Notes: generated from the letters alone by a model not told the origin. Positions 1 to 9,145 are shown, counted from the stretch's first letter. The stretch is 64,000 nucleotides of DNA from Streptomyces sp. NK08204 (GCF_020400585.1 NZ_JAINVF010000004.1:372001-436000), one strand, 5' to 3'. A program made the numbers and translations.

Positions 1-2
1 AC

Positions 3-404
3 GGGGTGCAGCAGGTCCGGCTGCGGCTGCTGGAACGCGCCGCGAGCGGGCGCGAGGCGCCGCGGGACGTGTCGGCCTGGGCGGCGGTGGTGGCCTCCAA
101 CCTCGCCATGGACTGGCACCGCGCCAAGCGGCGCCAGGAACGGCTGGGGGAGCGGCTGGCCTCGCTGCGGGAGCCCGCGCACCCCTCCGGCGAGGAGACC
201 AGCCTGCTCTCCCTCGCCGTCGCCCGGGGCCTGGACGAACTGCCCGACACCCAGCGGCAGGTCCTGATCCTGCGCTTCTTCGCCGACCTGCCGGTACGCG
301 GCATCGCGGACGAACTGGGCATCCCGGAGGGCACGGTCAAGAGCAGGCTGCACACGGCGGTCCGCGCACTGCGCGAACGCCTGCACGAGGACGAGGTGGT
401 GTGA
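3..404 (+). CDS. RNA polymerase ECF-type sigma factor, 5' end outside the window
   Basis: C-terminal part of an extracytoplasmic-function sigma-70 family factor; the frame is open to the left edge, so the start is missing. The visible 133 residues contain the end of region 2 (AAVVASNLAMDWHRAKRRQE, the DNA-melting and -10 recognition helix) and a complete region 4 with the helix-turn-helix ELGIPEGTVKSRLHTAVRAL that reads the -35 element. The stop is followed after one base by the ATG of a single-span membrane protein, the usual arrangement of an ECF factor with a membrane regulator. The family is clear; the regulon is unknown. Confidence 0.85.
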   Translation, partial: GVQQVRLRLLERAASGREAPRDVSAWAAVVASNLAMDWHRAKRRQERLGERLASLREPAHPSGEETSLLSLAVARGLDELPDTQRQVLILRFFADLPVRGIADELGIPEGTVKSRLHTAVRALRERLHEDEVV

Positions 405-405
405 C

Positions 406-1263
406 ATGCCTGCCGCAGACGGGGACAGCGCGGAGTACGGCGGGGAGTACGCCGGTATGGACGCGCTGCTGAAGGAAGAGCTGACCTGGCTCGCGGAGGC
501 GCTCACCGGGGAGCTTCAGGAATCCGCACCCGAGGAGTCCGAGTCCCTGGAGCCGGCTGCCTCGGCGCGGTCCACCGCATCGCCCCGAAGCCTCGGGCCG
601 GGCACACGCCCCCGCGGCAGCACCCGCCCGGTCAGCCCCGCCAGGCCCCCGCGCCCGGGCCGCCCCGCGGGTCCCCGGCGGGTCCTGCGGATCGCCCTGG
701 GCGCGCTCGCCGGCGCTGCCGCCCTGACGATGGCCGTCGGGCTCGGCTGGGTGGCCTCGCGGGGGGACGGCGCGAAGGCCCGGAGTGCGGACGAAAGCGC
801 CAAGAGCGCCGCCCACGCGCCCGCCGAGTACTCCTGGGACGGGGGCCGGCCCGACGACCCGGAGCTGGCCCTGGCCTGCTTCCGGCTGGTCGTGGAGGGC
901 ACCGTGACGAAGGTCGAGCCGGAGCACCCGTCGCCGCGGGCCCGGATCGTGCTCACCGTGTCCCGCTCCTACAAGCCCGCGCACACACCGCCCGAGGTCG
1001 TCGTCCGCCTCGACGCCGGAGCCCGGCCCGTGCCCCTTGTCGGGCAGCACGTACTCGTCGGGGTCCCCCAGGACGCGCAGAACGCGAGCCTGTGGGCCGT
1101 CGGCGACGACCGCGTGGACGTCAACCGGGCGTGGATCACCGAGGCTCTGCCCGGATCCCGCCACCACCTGTGCGGAGAACACGGAGAGTACGGAGAGCAC
1201 GGAGAGCACGGAGACCACGGAGAACGCGGAGACGGAGAAGGCGGAGAGCGCGGAGATCAGTGA
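406..1263 (+). CDS. single-span membrane protein paired with the sigma factor, possible anti-sigma factor
   Basis: 285 residues starting one base after the sigma-factor stop, so very likely co-transcribed and coupled. The order is: acidic N-terminal cytoplasmic segment (residues 1-50), Pro/Arg-rich linker, one transmembrane helix (about residues 98-118, RIALGALAGAAALTMAVGLG), then an extracytoplasmic domain of about 130 residues. The topology fits a membrane anti-sigma factor, but I see no zinc-type HxxxCxxC motif, so the role is inferred from position. The last 30 residues are a degenerate Gly-Glu-His tripeptide repeat encoded by a 9-bp minisatellite. Other members probably end before this tail. 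Confidence 0.7.
   Translation: MPAADGDSAEYGGEYAGMDALLKEELTWLAEALTGELQESAPEESESLEPAASARSTASPRSLGPGTRPRGSTRPVSPARPPRPGRPAGPRRVLRIALGALAGAAALTMAVGLGWVASRGDGAKARSADESAKSAAHAPAEYSWDGGRPDDPELALACFRLVVEGTVTKVEPEHPSPRARIVLTVSRSYKPAHTPPEVVVRLDAGARPVPLVGQHVLVGVPQDAQNASLWAVGDDRVDVNRAWITEALPGSRHHLCGEHGEYGEHGEHGDHGERGDGEGGERGDQ
1173..1259 (+). repeat. 9-bp coding minisatellite (CGGAGAGCA type)
   Basis: About nine tandem copies of a 9-bp unit close to CGGAGAGCA, one copy shortened to 6 bp, so the frame is kept. They encode the GEHGEYGEHGEH-type tail of the membrane protein. Unit length is a multiple of three, so gain or loss of copies changes only tail length. Confidence 0.85.
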
Positions 1264-1278
1264 CGCGGAGAACAGCGA

Positions 1279-1308
1279 GGGGCGGGCGTCCCCCCGGACG
1301 CCCGCCCC
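1279..1308 (+). terminator. rho-independent type hairpin after the sigma/membrane-protein pair
   Basis: Perfect GC-only stem GGGGCGGGCGTCC / GGACGCCCGCCCC around a C-rich loop, 15 bp after the stop codon. There is no T tract, as is normal in Streptomyces. It lies between convergent genes and probably also ends the subtilase transcript. Confidence 0.75.
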
Positions 1309-1327
1309 CCGCTTCGGACTCACGCCG

Positions 1328-4300
1328 TTACGGCGCGACCTTCTCGATCTTCACGCTGCCGGTGCCCGCGACCGTGCCGCGCGCGTTCACCAGCTGCACC
1401 CGGCCGAAGAACTCACGGCCGGCCGGAGCCTCCGCGAGGGCCGTGACCTGGCCGGTCACCGTGGCCGAGTCACCCGTGCCGAGCTTCACCGGCGTCGAGG
1501 CGTCGACGGAGACCGTGCCGAGGGCGGAGGAGAAGAACACGTCCCGGTAGTCGTAGTCCGTCGAACCGGCCGGGACCGAGTAGCCGACGACCGTGATGGT
1601 GTACGTGCCGGCGGCCGGGGACGGGATGGAGACCGCCTCCTCCGAGTCGCCGTCCGCGGACTGCGCGACCTTCTTGCCGCTAGCGTCGTACACGGTCAGG
1701 TCCAGGTCGGCGGACGCGTCGGAGACGCCACCGATGGCCACGTCCAGGGAGGTCGCGCCGGCCGGGACGTCCACCGTGCTGGTCTGCGTCTCGCCTTCCT
1801 TGATCGACGGGCGGGCCGTCCGGGAGGAGCCGAGCGGGCCGCCGACCAGCTTGCCGTCCAGGGCCGCGAAGGTGTTGGTCACCTTCCAGGACGCGGTGGC
1901 CGGGGTGCCGACCTGCGCTTCGGGCACGGTCACGGTCTCCGGGTCGAAGGCCGCGCCGAGCACGGCGACGTCCAGCTGGTAGGGGTTGTCGAGCAGCGGC
2001 GAGGTGCGCCGGGACTCGACCTCCACCTCCCAGACGCCGGGCTGGGGGTCGGCGTACGCGCGCACGCCGGGCTTGCAGCCGTTGCCGTTCAGGTAGTTGT
2101 TGTAGCAGTACGGGGTGCCGGTGTTGTCGACCGGAGTGCCGTAGGGGTGGATCGCGATGAACCGGGTCTGGCTCTTGTCCTGCAGCCCGCTCATCGCGAC
2201 CTCCAGCGACTTGGCGCCCGCGGGCACGGTCAGGAAGTACGACCGCGTGCTGTTGCGCTGCACCGAACCGGACACCGAGTAGGTGTAGTTCACCGGGGTG
2301 GCGACCACGACGGTGGTGAGGATCTGCTTGTCGATCCCCGTCGTGAACGGGTCGTCGACCTCCAGGATCGCGCTCTTGATGCCGGCCGACGCCGGGGCCG
2401 CCTGGACCTTGACGGTCACCGGCTGGTTCAGCGGCAGCCGCACCAGGTCGTCGCCGACGATCCGGAAGGTGCCGCCCGCGTTGTTCGCGAAGTGCAGCGC
2501 GTGCCAGACCGCCCGGTCCGGGCCGGAGGTACGGGTGATGGTGACGTCGTACGTCTTCTTCTGGCCGGCCGTCAGGCCGCCCTCACGGTCGTACAGGCCG
2601 GTGCCGAAGCCCGGCGTCTTCAGCGCCTGGTCGAGCGCGGTGTCGACCGGGGCCTTGACGGTGTAGTCGTGGGCGTCGGCGTCGTCGCGGATGGCGTCCC
2701 ACGCGTCCACGATGTTGATCCGGCCCGCGCCCTCCTCGTACGCCTGCACACCCTTGATGTGATCGGCGGTCGAGGTCAGCGCCGTGCGCAGCTCGGCCGG
2801 GGTGAGGTCGATGCCCTTCTGCTTGGCGGCGCTCAGCAGCAGCGCGGAGGCGCCGGTGGCCTGCGGGGAGGCCATCGAGGTGCCCTGCAGCATCGAGTAA
2901 CCGGCCGGCAGCGAGTAGCCCGCCTCGGCGACCGGGGAGCCGGGCAGCCAGGTCTGGGTGGTGTTGATCGCGGCGCCGGGCGCCACCAGGGTCGGCGTGA
3001 AGCCGCCGTCCTCACGCGGGCCGCGCGAGGAGAAGGGCATCATCGCGTAGTCCTTCTCCACGACCGAGCCGTAGTTGGCGGCCCAGGTCTCCTTGGAGAC
3101 GGCCGCGCCGACCGAGATCACCTTGTCGGCCAGGCCCGGGTCGCCGATCGTGTTGGCACCGGGGCCGGAGTTGCCCGCGGAGATCACCAGCTGGACGCCG
3201 TAGGTGTCGATGAGCCGCGTGTACAGCTCGGCGCGCGCGTTGTTGCCGTCGTTCAGCGCCGGCAGGCCGCCGATCGACATGTTGACGATGTCGACGCCCC
3301 GGTTGGCGACCAGGTCGATCATGCCCTCGGTGAGGGCGACGTTGGTGCATCCGCCGGTCCAGGTGCAGGCCCGCGAGGAGACGATCTTCGCGCCGGGGGC
3401 GGCGCCGTTCATCTTCCCGCCGAACAGGCCGTTGGCGGCGGTGATACCGGCCACGTGGGTGCCGTGCTCGGACTCGATGACACCGATGTTGACGAAGTCG
3501 GCCTTCTTGCCGACCCAGGACCCGCCGTAGGCGTCCATCGGCACGTCCTTGCGGATCTGCACGACGAACGGCACCCGCTCGACGACGTCGGTCGCCGGGT
3601 CGTCGGTGCCGAAGTAGCCGATCTGGTAGCCGTCCTTGTACGGCTTCATCGGCGTGTCGTCGGTGAAGTCGTGGTTGTTGTTCAGGTCGAGCGTGACCGT
3701 GCCGGCCGCCGCGTCGTACAGCACACCCCAGCTGTCGGTGGTGTCGCCGTCCCGGTTCAGGTCGCCCTTCTCGTCGCCGCCCGTGGTGGCGGACTCCTTG
3801 AAGGTGCTGACCTGGTACGAGCCCGTAGGCGCCGTCCAGGACTGGCCCGCATAGGTGAAGGCCGGGCCGGAGACGGAGGCGACCATGGGACGCCAGGTCG
3901 CGTCGCTGTCCAGGATCGGGTCGGTCGCGGTCACCCAGTCGACGATCTTGCGCTCGCCGGTGGTGGTCTTCTGCAGCGCGGGGTGGCCGAGGTCGACCCC
4001 GGAGTCGAGGATGCCGATGGTGACGCCCCGGCCGTCGGCATGCGGGTGCTCGGCCACGAAGTCGACGGCACCGGTCTCGAAGGACGGGTTGTAGGGGTTC
4101 TTCGCCGGGGTGTCCTTGCCCGGACCGGAGTAAGCGGCCGTCGATCCCGCACTGCCGGCGCCCTGGGCGGTGTCCGCGGCGGGCGCCGGGTCGTCGAGCT
4201 GGATCTCCTGGCGCAGGTCGATGGCGTGCACCGAGGACAGCTCGGCCGCGGCCTCGATGGCCGAATCGGCCTTGGCGGTGGGGACGGTGGCGCGGACGTA

Positions 4301-4639
4301 GCCCAGCTTGTCGTAGGTACGGCCCACCGAGCCGCCCTTGACCGCGTCCAGTTCCCGGGCGACCTGCTCGGTCTGCCCCGGGGCCGTGGCGATCATCATC
4401 GTGACGTTCTTGTCGCCGTCGGCCTTGGCCTCGGCGAGCAGGTCGGCGTCGTCCGAACCCAGCTTGTCATGGGCGGACTTGACGCCGGAGTCGGCCGCCG
4501 CGGTGTGCGGGGCGTCCGCGGCGAGGGCCAGGGGTATCGGCCCGGTGGCGCTGAGGGCGGCCACCACGCCCACGGCCACGGCTATGCGGGCCAGGCGTCT
4601 GTGGCCGGGTATGGGGTCACGCTCGGGAGTGTGGGTCAT
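1328..4639 (-). CDS. secreted S8 family serine peptidase (subtilase)
   Basis: 1103-residue exported subtilisin-like protease. The start is the ATG preceded by AAGGGA 7 bases upstream; it gives a Sec signal peptide (basic MTHTPERDPIPGHRRLAR, then a hydrophobic stretch ending near AADA). An I9-like propeptide follows. The catalytic domain has Asp in ILDSGVDLGHP (about residue 211), His in EHGTHVAGI (about 392) and Ser in GTSMASP (about 586). The Asp-His distance is unusually long because of an insert carrying two EF-hand-like Asp/Asn loops, probably calcium sites. About 450 C-terminal residues form beta-rich PPC-like modules. It stands alone, probably as an extracellular nutrient-scavenging protease; substrate unknown. 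Confidence 0.93.
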   Translation of the reverse strand: MTHTPERDPIPGHRRLARIAVAVGVVAALSATGPIPLALAADAPHTAAADSGVKSAHDKLGSDDADLLAEAKADGDKNVTMMIATAPGQTEQVARELDAVKGGSVGRTYDKLGYVRATVPTAKADSAIEAAAELSSVHAIDLRQEIQLDDPAPAADTAQGAGSAGSTAAYSGPGKDTPAKNPYNPSFETGAVDFVAEHPHADGRGVTIGILDSGVDLGHPALQKTTTGERKIVDWVTATDPILDSDATWRPMVASVSGPAFTYAGQSWTAPTGSYQVSTFKESATTGGDEKGDLNRDGDTTDSWGVLYDAAAGTVTLDLNNNHDFTDDTPMKPYKDGYQIGYFGTDDPATDVVERVPFVVQIRKDVPMDAYGGSWVGKKADFVNIGVIESEHGTHVAGITAANGLFGGKMNGAAPGAKIVSSRACTWTGGCTNVALTEGMIDLVANRGVDIVNMSIGGLPALNDGNNARAELYTRLIDTYGVQLVISAGNSGPGANTIGDPGLADKVISVGAAVSKETWAANYGSVVEKDYAMMPFSSRGPREDGGFTPTLVAPGAAINTTQTWLPGSPVAEAGYSLPAGYSMLQGTSMASPQATGASALLLSAAKQKGIDLTPAELRTALTSTADHIKGVQAYEEGAGRINIVDAWDAIRDDADAHDYTVKAPVDTALDQALKTPGFGTGLYDREGGLTAGQKKTYDVTITRTSGPDRAVWHALHFANNAGGTFRIVGDDLVRLPLNQPVTVKVQAAPASAGIKSAILEVDDPFTTGIDKQILTTVVVATPVNYTYSVSGSVQRNSTRSYFLTVPAGAKSLEVAMSGLQDKSQTRFIAIHPYGTPVDNTGTPYCYNNYLNGNGCKPGVRAYADPQPGVWEVEVESRRTSPLLDNPYQLDVAVLGAAFDPETVTVPEAQVGTPATASWKVTNTFAALDGKLVGGPLGSSRTARPSIKEGETQTSTVDVPAGATSLDVAIGGVSDASADLDLTVYDASGKKVAQSADGDSEEAVSIPSPAAGTYTITVVGYSVPAGSTDYDYRDVFFSSALGTVSVDASTPVKLGTGDSATVTGQVTALAEAPAGREFFGRVQLVNARGTVAGTGSVKIEKVAP

Positions 4640-4688
4640 CGGCGTCCCTTGAGGTAAAGGAAGGGCGACTGCGGAGCGCTCAGCTTTA

Positions 4689-4709
4689 CCCAAAGGGCAG
4701 TCTTTTGGG
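4689..4709 (-). promoter_or_regulatory. inverted repeat upstream of the subtilase gene, possible operator
   Basis: CCCAAA-N9-TTTGGG lies 50-70 bp upstream of the subtilase start in a locally AT-richer stretch. Position suits an operator or promoter-proximal element; no regulator can be named. Confidence 0.3.
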
Positions 4710-4793
4710 GACCGTTGACCCAATCGATATTCATGTATGGGGAAAACCCGCGATGTGATTTGTACGGACAGGCCCTGCTGGTCCGGTATTTAC

Positions 4794-5336
4794 TCAGTTT
4801 TCCTTCGAACGCGCGTAGTGCCGGGATGCCTTCGCGCGGTTGCCGCACGCCGCCATCGAGCACCAGCGCCGGGTGCCGTTCCTGGACGTGTCGAAGAAGT
4901 GCAGGATGCACGCCTCGTGGGCGCAGGCCCTGATCCGGTCCGGCGCCTGGGTGATCAGTGCCAGGTAGTCACGGGCGGCGAGCCAGGCCGGCCCCCAGGC
5001 CGGATCGGTGAACTCGGGCTCCTCGGCAGGGCCCTCGGTGGTCAGCCGGGCCCGGATCCGGCCGTGCGCCAGGACGGCGTCCACGAGCGGCGCCCCTTCC
5101 CCGGGTGACCCGTCCACGGCCGTCCGGAGCGCCTCGCGGGCCTGGCGCAGATGCCGGAGGGCGACCGCGTCGGCGGCGTGCGCGCCGTCGAGCCCGTTGG
5201 ACCTGAGCCACACGGCCAGCCCGTCGAGGTCGGCGAGCAGGTCCTGGGTGACGCCTTCCTTGTTCCACCGGGTGTTCAGCAGGTCGAGCGCGAGGGGTTC
5301 GCCGGTGAGGGGGCGGGGGTCGCGGGCGGTGGACAT
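4794..5336 (-). CDS. CGNR zinc finger domain transcriptional regulator
   Basis: 180 residues with an N-terminal ABATE-type helical domain (LTGEPLALDLLNTRW near the start, about residues 10-120) and a C-terminal CGNR zinc finger (about 135-178). The finger shows the ligand pattern C-x3-H... no, more exactly two Cys in the RACAHEACILHFFD segment and two in WCSMAACGNRAKASRHY; the CGNR signature is exact. Family members are DNA-binding regulators with a probable ligand-binding N-terminal domain. The gene is divergent from a VOC protein gene, and the shared interval holds repeated CTAACC half-sites, which suggests autoregulation and control of the two downstream genes. Confidence 0.88.
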   Translation of the reverse strand: MSTARDPRPLTGEPLALDLLNTRWNKEGVTQDLLADLDGLAVWLRSNGLDGAHAADAVALRHLRQAREALRTAVDGSPGEGAPLVDAVLAHGRIRARLTTEGPAEEPEFTDPAWGPAWLAARDYLALITQAPDRIRACAHEACILHFFDTSRNGTRRWCSMAACGNRAKASRHYARSKEN

Positions 5337-5353
5337 CGGGCACTCCTTCTCGG

Positions 5354-5424
5354 CTAACCACTCAAGGGTACGTGACCGGTTGACGCCATCAAGCCTAACC
5401 TCTTAATGTGATGACACAGGTTAG
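5354..5424. promoter_or_regulatory. candidate operator: three CTAACC/GGTTAG half-sites between divergent genes
   Basis: CTAACC occurs at 5354-5359 and within CTAACCT at 5395-5401; the inverted copy AGGTTAG is at 5418-5424, forming a 7-bp dyad with a 16-bp spacer. The sites fill the 121-bp interval between the CGNR regulator and the VOC gene. TTGACG at 5380-5385 may be a -35 box for the rightward promoter. Confidence 0.45.
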
Positions 5425-5457
5425 AAGTGCCCGCGGGGCACACCGAAGGGGAGAGCC

Positions 5458-5907
5458 ATGACCTTGCGCACCGGCCACACCGGCCTGAACGTCACCGACC
5501 TCAACCGCTCGCTCGCCTTCTACCGGGACGTCCTGGGCTTCGCCCTGCTCGTCGAGGGCAAGGAGGGCGACCGCCGCTACGCACTGCTCGCCGAAGAGGG
5601 CGGTGACCAGCCCGCCCTCACGCTCTGGCAGCAGGCGCAGGGGCCGTACGACCGCGGCCGGGCCGGACTGCACCACCTCGCCTTCACGGCGGACTCGATC
5701 GACCGGGTCCGGGAGTACGAGACGGCACTGCGGGCGGCCGGGGTCGACTTCGCCCACGACGGCGTGGTCGCCCACCGCGAGGGCGGGACCTCGGGCGGGA
5801 TCTTCTTCCACGACCCCGACGGCACCCGCCTGGAGATCGCCGCACCGCTCGGCCCGGAAGGCGCCCCCGCCCCGCATGCCGAGGCTCCGACCTGCGGTTT
5901 CTTCTAG
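5458..5907 (+). CDS. VOC family protein (glyoxalase/dioxygenase fold)
   Basis: 149 residues with the two beta-alpha-beta-beta-beta modules of the vicinal oxygen chelate superfamily. Module 1 begins TGHTGLNVTDLNRSLAFYRD (metal His in HTGLNV). The second carries GLHHLAF at about residues 71-77 and ends with FFHDPDGTRLEI, whose Glu is the usual last metal ligand. A ribosome-binding site (GGGGAGAG) precedes the ATG. Members include dioxygenases, glyoxalases and drug-binding resistance proteins, so the exact substrate cannot be assigned. It is adjacent to a flavin-oxidase-like gene (2-bp gap) and divergent from the CGNR regulator. Confidence 0.88.
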   Translation: MTLRTGHTGLNVTDLNRSLAFYRDVLGFALLVEGKEGDRRYALLAEEGGDQPALTLWQQAQGPYDRGRAGLHHLAFTADSIDRVREYETALRAAGVDFAHDGVVAHREGGTSGGIFFHDPDGTRLEIAAPLGPEGAPAPHAEAPTCGFF

Positions 5908-5909
5908 CC

Positions 5910-6815
5910 ATGAGCGTCTACCGCGCGGGCTCACTGGCTGTGCAGGACCTGGTGGGCGTCCGCGACCGCGCCGACCACGTGGGTCGCTCCCTCGGCCAGG
6001 ACATCAAGCCGGTCGCAGCCGCCTTCCTGGAACTCCAGCCCCTGCTGATCGTGGGCGCGGCGGACCCGGGCAACGGACAGGTGTGGGCCGCGCCGCTCAC
6101 CGGCACCCCCGGCTTCGTCCGGGCCACCGGGCTCCGCCAGATGTCCGTCGGGACAGGGACGCCCCCGGCCGGCCCTCTCGCGGTGGCCCTGAGCACCCCC
6201 GGCACGCCCGTCGGCACCATCGCCCTCGACCCGCGGACCCGCCGCCGTATGCGGCTCAACGGCCGGCTCCGGCCCACGGCCCGGGGCTTCGCGGTCGAGG
6301 CCGACCAGGTGTTCTCCAACTGCCCGAAACACATTCAGCGCAGGGACTCGTACGAATGGGTCGCCGGGCGGGAGCCCGGCCCGCCCGAGCACCTCCGCCA
6401 ACTGGACACGGCCGCCACCGGGTTCATCCGTGCCGCCGACACCTTCTTCCTGGCCACCGCGCACGACGCCGGCGCCGACGTCAGTCACCGGGGCGGCAAC
6501 CCCGGCTTCGTCCAGGTCGTCTCACCGCACGAGCTGACCTGGCCGGACTACGCGGGCAACGCCATGTTCCTCACGCTCGGCAACCTGCGTGCCGACCCGC
6601 GCGCCGGACTGCTCCTGCTGGACTGGACGACCGGCGACACCCTCCAACTCACCGGCGAGGCCCACGCCGAGTTCACCGCCGACGGCGCGCGCACGGTCCG
6701 CTTCACCGTCACGCAGGCCGTCCGCATTCCGGCCGCCCTGCCCCTGCGCTGGTCGGCGCCCGAGTACTCACCGGCCAACCCGGCGGCCGGCGTCGGGGAA
6801 CACGCCGTAGGTTGA
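5910..6815 (+). CDS. pyridoxamine 5'-phosphate oxidase-like flavin-binding protein
   Basis: 301 residues of the long PNPOx-like class with a split-barrel FMN-binding fold. Recognisable segments are the ELQPLLIVGAADPGNGQVWA strand pair, a cysteine-containing CPKHIQRR loop in the middle (about residue 138) and the GNAMFLTLGNLRADPRAGLL segment that forms the flavin-binding strand in this family. It follows the VOC gene after 2 bp and is almost certainly in the same operon, under the CGNR regulator. Likely a small-molecule redox or detoxification enzyme; substrate unknown. Confidence 0.82.
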   Translation: MSVYRAGSLAVQDLVGVRDRADHVGRSLGQDIKPVAAAFLELQPLLIVGAADPGNGQVWAAPLTGTPGFVRATGLRQMSVGTGTPPAGPLAVALSTPGTPVGTIALDPRTRRRMRLNGRLRPTARGFAVEADQVFSNCPKHIQRRDSYEWVAGREPGPPEHLRQLDTAATGFIRAADTFFLATAHDAGADVSHRGGNPGFVQVVSPHELTWPDYAGNAMFLTLGNLRADPRAGLLLLDWTTGDTLQLTGEAHAEFTADGARTVRFTVTQAVRIPAALPLRWSAPEYSPANPAAGVGEHAVG

Positions 6816-7388
6816 GGGTGGCGGACCACGCCGTGCGCGTCCGTGACGGACGGTTCCGCTCGCCCGCTCGTCGGGACCCGGCGGCGTCCCCGAGTGGATG
6901 CTGCCCGCCGGCGGCATGGCGCACGGCGAGGACCCGCGTGCTCCGCAGCGGACGGCTGCGCCGCCACGCCGACCGCCAGGGCCTGCGGATCCTCGCCGAG
7001 TGGCGACATCACCGGCGGCGCACTCCGCCACGAGGCCCGACTCCGCCGCCCGGCAGGACCTTGACGCCGTAGCGAGCCTGTCCGGGTGCGCCGGGCCGAC
7101 GTGGCTCCGCGGCTGTGTGCGAGCGCCCCGCACACGGACCTCTCGCCCCCGAGATCCGCCCCCTGCCCCAGGAGATGAACGCGGAGCAACCGCCCCCCGG
7201 CCACGCGCGATCCACTCCATGACCGCCCCGGTACCCCGTGATCCACGTACCGCGATCGGCGCTGCGCGTTGCCGCCCTGTTCACACGCAGGTCATCCCCG
7301 GTGCCAACCATCCCAAGCGAGCGGGATGTTCGCGCGAGCGGCGGCCCGCGACCACTGTCGACGCGTTCGCACTCGGGGAGATCGCGCC
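6816..7388. other. gap without a supportable gene
   Basis: 573 bp of high-GC DNA between the PNPOx-like gene and the phosphoesterase. All reading frames are Arg/Pro-rich with no recognisable domain, and none has a good ribosome-binding site and start. It may be decayed coding DNA. The promoter for the phosphoesterase should lie at its right end. Confidence 0.5.
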
Positions 7389-9145
7389 ATGTCGCGCATA
7401 CGCTCTGCAGCCACCTCCGCACTGGGGGCCAACCGCCGTACCGTCCTCGCCGCCGCGGGAGCGGCCTCGCTCTGCGCGGGCGTCGGACACGTCCTGCGCC
7501 CCACCGAAAGCCGGGCCGCCACTGCCGCCGACGCGTCCACCGCCTCCCGGAAGGGCGGTGCCACAGCCCCCCTGGCGCCCTACACCAAGGGCACCACCCT
7601 CGCCTCCGTCGCCGCGCCGCGGACCGGTACCCGCTACCGTCGCCTGGGTGACGGGCCCGGCTGGGCGCAGGTCGTGCGCACCGAGCTGGCCGCCCCCAAG
7701 CCCGGCCGCGCGGACCGCCGTACGGCGATCGCCGCGTTCGTGCAGTTCACCGACATGCACCTGACGGACGTCCAGCACCCGCTGCGCGCCGAGTACGTGC
7801 GGGCCGCGGATCCGCACGCCTGGCGCCCCCAGGAGGCGCTGACCGTGCAGGGCGCCATCTCGCTCGTCGAGCGGGTCAACGCGCTGCGCTGCGCCCCCGT
7901 CACCGGCGCCCCGCTGCGCTTCGTCATGGCCACCGGTGACAACACCGACAACAACGCCCTGTGTGAACTCCAGTGGTACCTGCAGGTGATGAGCGGTGGC
8001 CGCATCACCCCGAACTCCGGTGACCCGCGGCACTACGAGGGCGTCCAGAACAGCGACCTGAAGCTGTACTGGCAGCCCGGCTCCACCGCCCGCGACGGCG
8101 ACAAGGCGCTGGGCTTCCCGTACCTCGAGGGCTTCCTGGCCGCCGCGATCCGCGAGACGACGAGCCCCGGCCTCCACCTGCCCTGGTACTCCACCGTCGG
8201 CAACCACGACACCCTCCAGCTCGGCGTCTACGGCTCCCACGCAGACCCCTACCTCGCCGAGGCGGCCGTCGGCGGCAGGAAGCTGATGCTCGTGAGCGCC
8301 GCCGAGGCCGGGAAGTTCGCCGCCACCAACAAGAACGGCCTGGACCCCACCGGCTCCGGCTACCGCGACTTCCTCGCGGCGCACGCGCGGGGCATGCGCT
8401 CCGTCACACCGGACGAGAAGCGGGCGCCGTACACCCCGGCCGACTACCTGAAGGCCCACCTGGACCCCGCCCACCAGGGCGCCGGCCCGGTCGGCCACGG
8501 TTACACCCCGGCGAACCTCGACGCCGGCACCCAGTACTACAGCTTCCGCGTCAGCGACGACGTCATCGGCATCAGCCTCGACACGACCGACGCCGGCGGC
8601 CACTTCGAGGGCTCCGTCGGCACCGCCCAGCTGGACTGGCTGCGCAGGACGCTGAAGGACAACAAGGACTCCTACGCCGTCGTCTTCAGCCACCACACCA
8701 GCAGGACGATGACCAACACCCGGCCCGACCCGGCCCGGCCCGGCCCGGCGAGCGTCGGCACACCGGCGACGAGGTGGTCTCCGTCCTCGCCGCGCACGGC
8801 AACGTGCTGGCCTGGGTGAACGGCCACGTGCACAAGAACATCATCACGCCGCACCAGGGCCCGGCCGGCCGCCACTCCTTCTGGGAGATCTCCACCGCCT
8901 CGCACATCGACCACCCCCAGCTGGCCCGCGTCGTCGAGCTCGTCGACAACAAGGACGGCACGCTCTCCGTCTTCACCACGCTGATCGAGTCCGCCGCCCC
9001 GCACCGCACCGATTTCGCCGACCTCTCCCAGACCGGCCTGGCCGCCCTCTACCGGGAGCTGTCCTTCAACGCGCCCGGAGCGAGCACGACCTTCGCGGGC
9101 GACCCGTCCGACCGGAACGCGGAGCTGGTGCTGAAGAAGGCTTGA
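7389..9145 (+). pseudogene. TIGR03767-type secreted metallophosphoesterase, frameshifted
   Basis: A calcineurin-type metallophosphoesterase with a Tat-like signal (two Arg in NRRTVLAAAG near residue 16 and a hydrophobic stretch ending at SRAATAAD). Metal-site motifs are QFTDMH (about residue 119), ATGDNTDN, GNHD (STVGNHDTLQ), FSHH and, in another frame, WVNGHVHKN. The reading frame breaks near codon 449. A CGGCC pentanucleotide run carries one unit too many (+5 bp), so the first frame runs on to a stop at 8819 while the true C-terminus continues in the +2 frame to 9145. Removing five bases restores a continuous protein of about 584 residues. It is a pseudogene, a slippage-prone switch or a sequencing error in a GC-only repeat. 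Confidence 0.85.
8731..8749 (+). repeat. CGGCC pentanucleotide run causing a frameshift
   Basis: Three CGGCC units plus CGGC. With one unit fewer the phosphoesterase frame reads through as ...RPDPARPGERRHTGDEVV, so this tract is the exact site of the break. Confidence 0.85.

Noticed and set aside
1037..4657. 1206-codon open frame antisense to the subtilase
   Set aside because: The subtilase has signal peptide, catalytic triad and start site; this frame has no recognisable domain.
8774..9145. Separate small gene with WVNGHVHKN
   Set aside because: It is the C-terminal part of the phosphoesterase; removal of one CGGCC unit joins it to the upstream frame.
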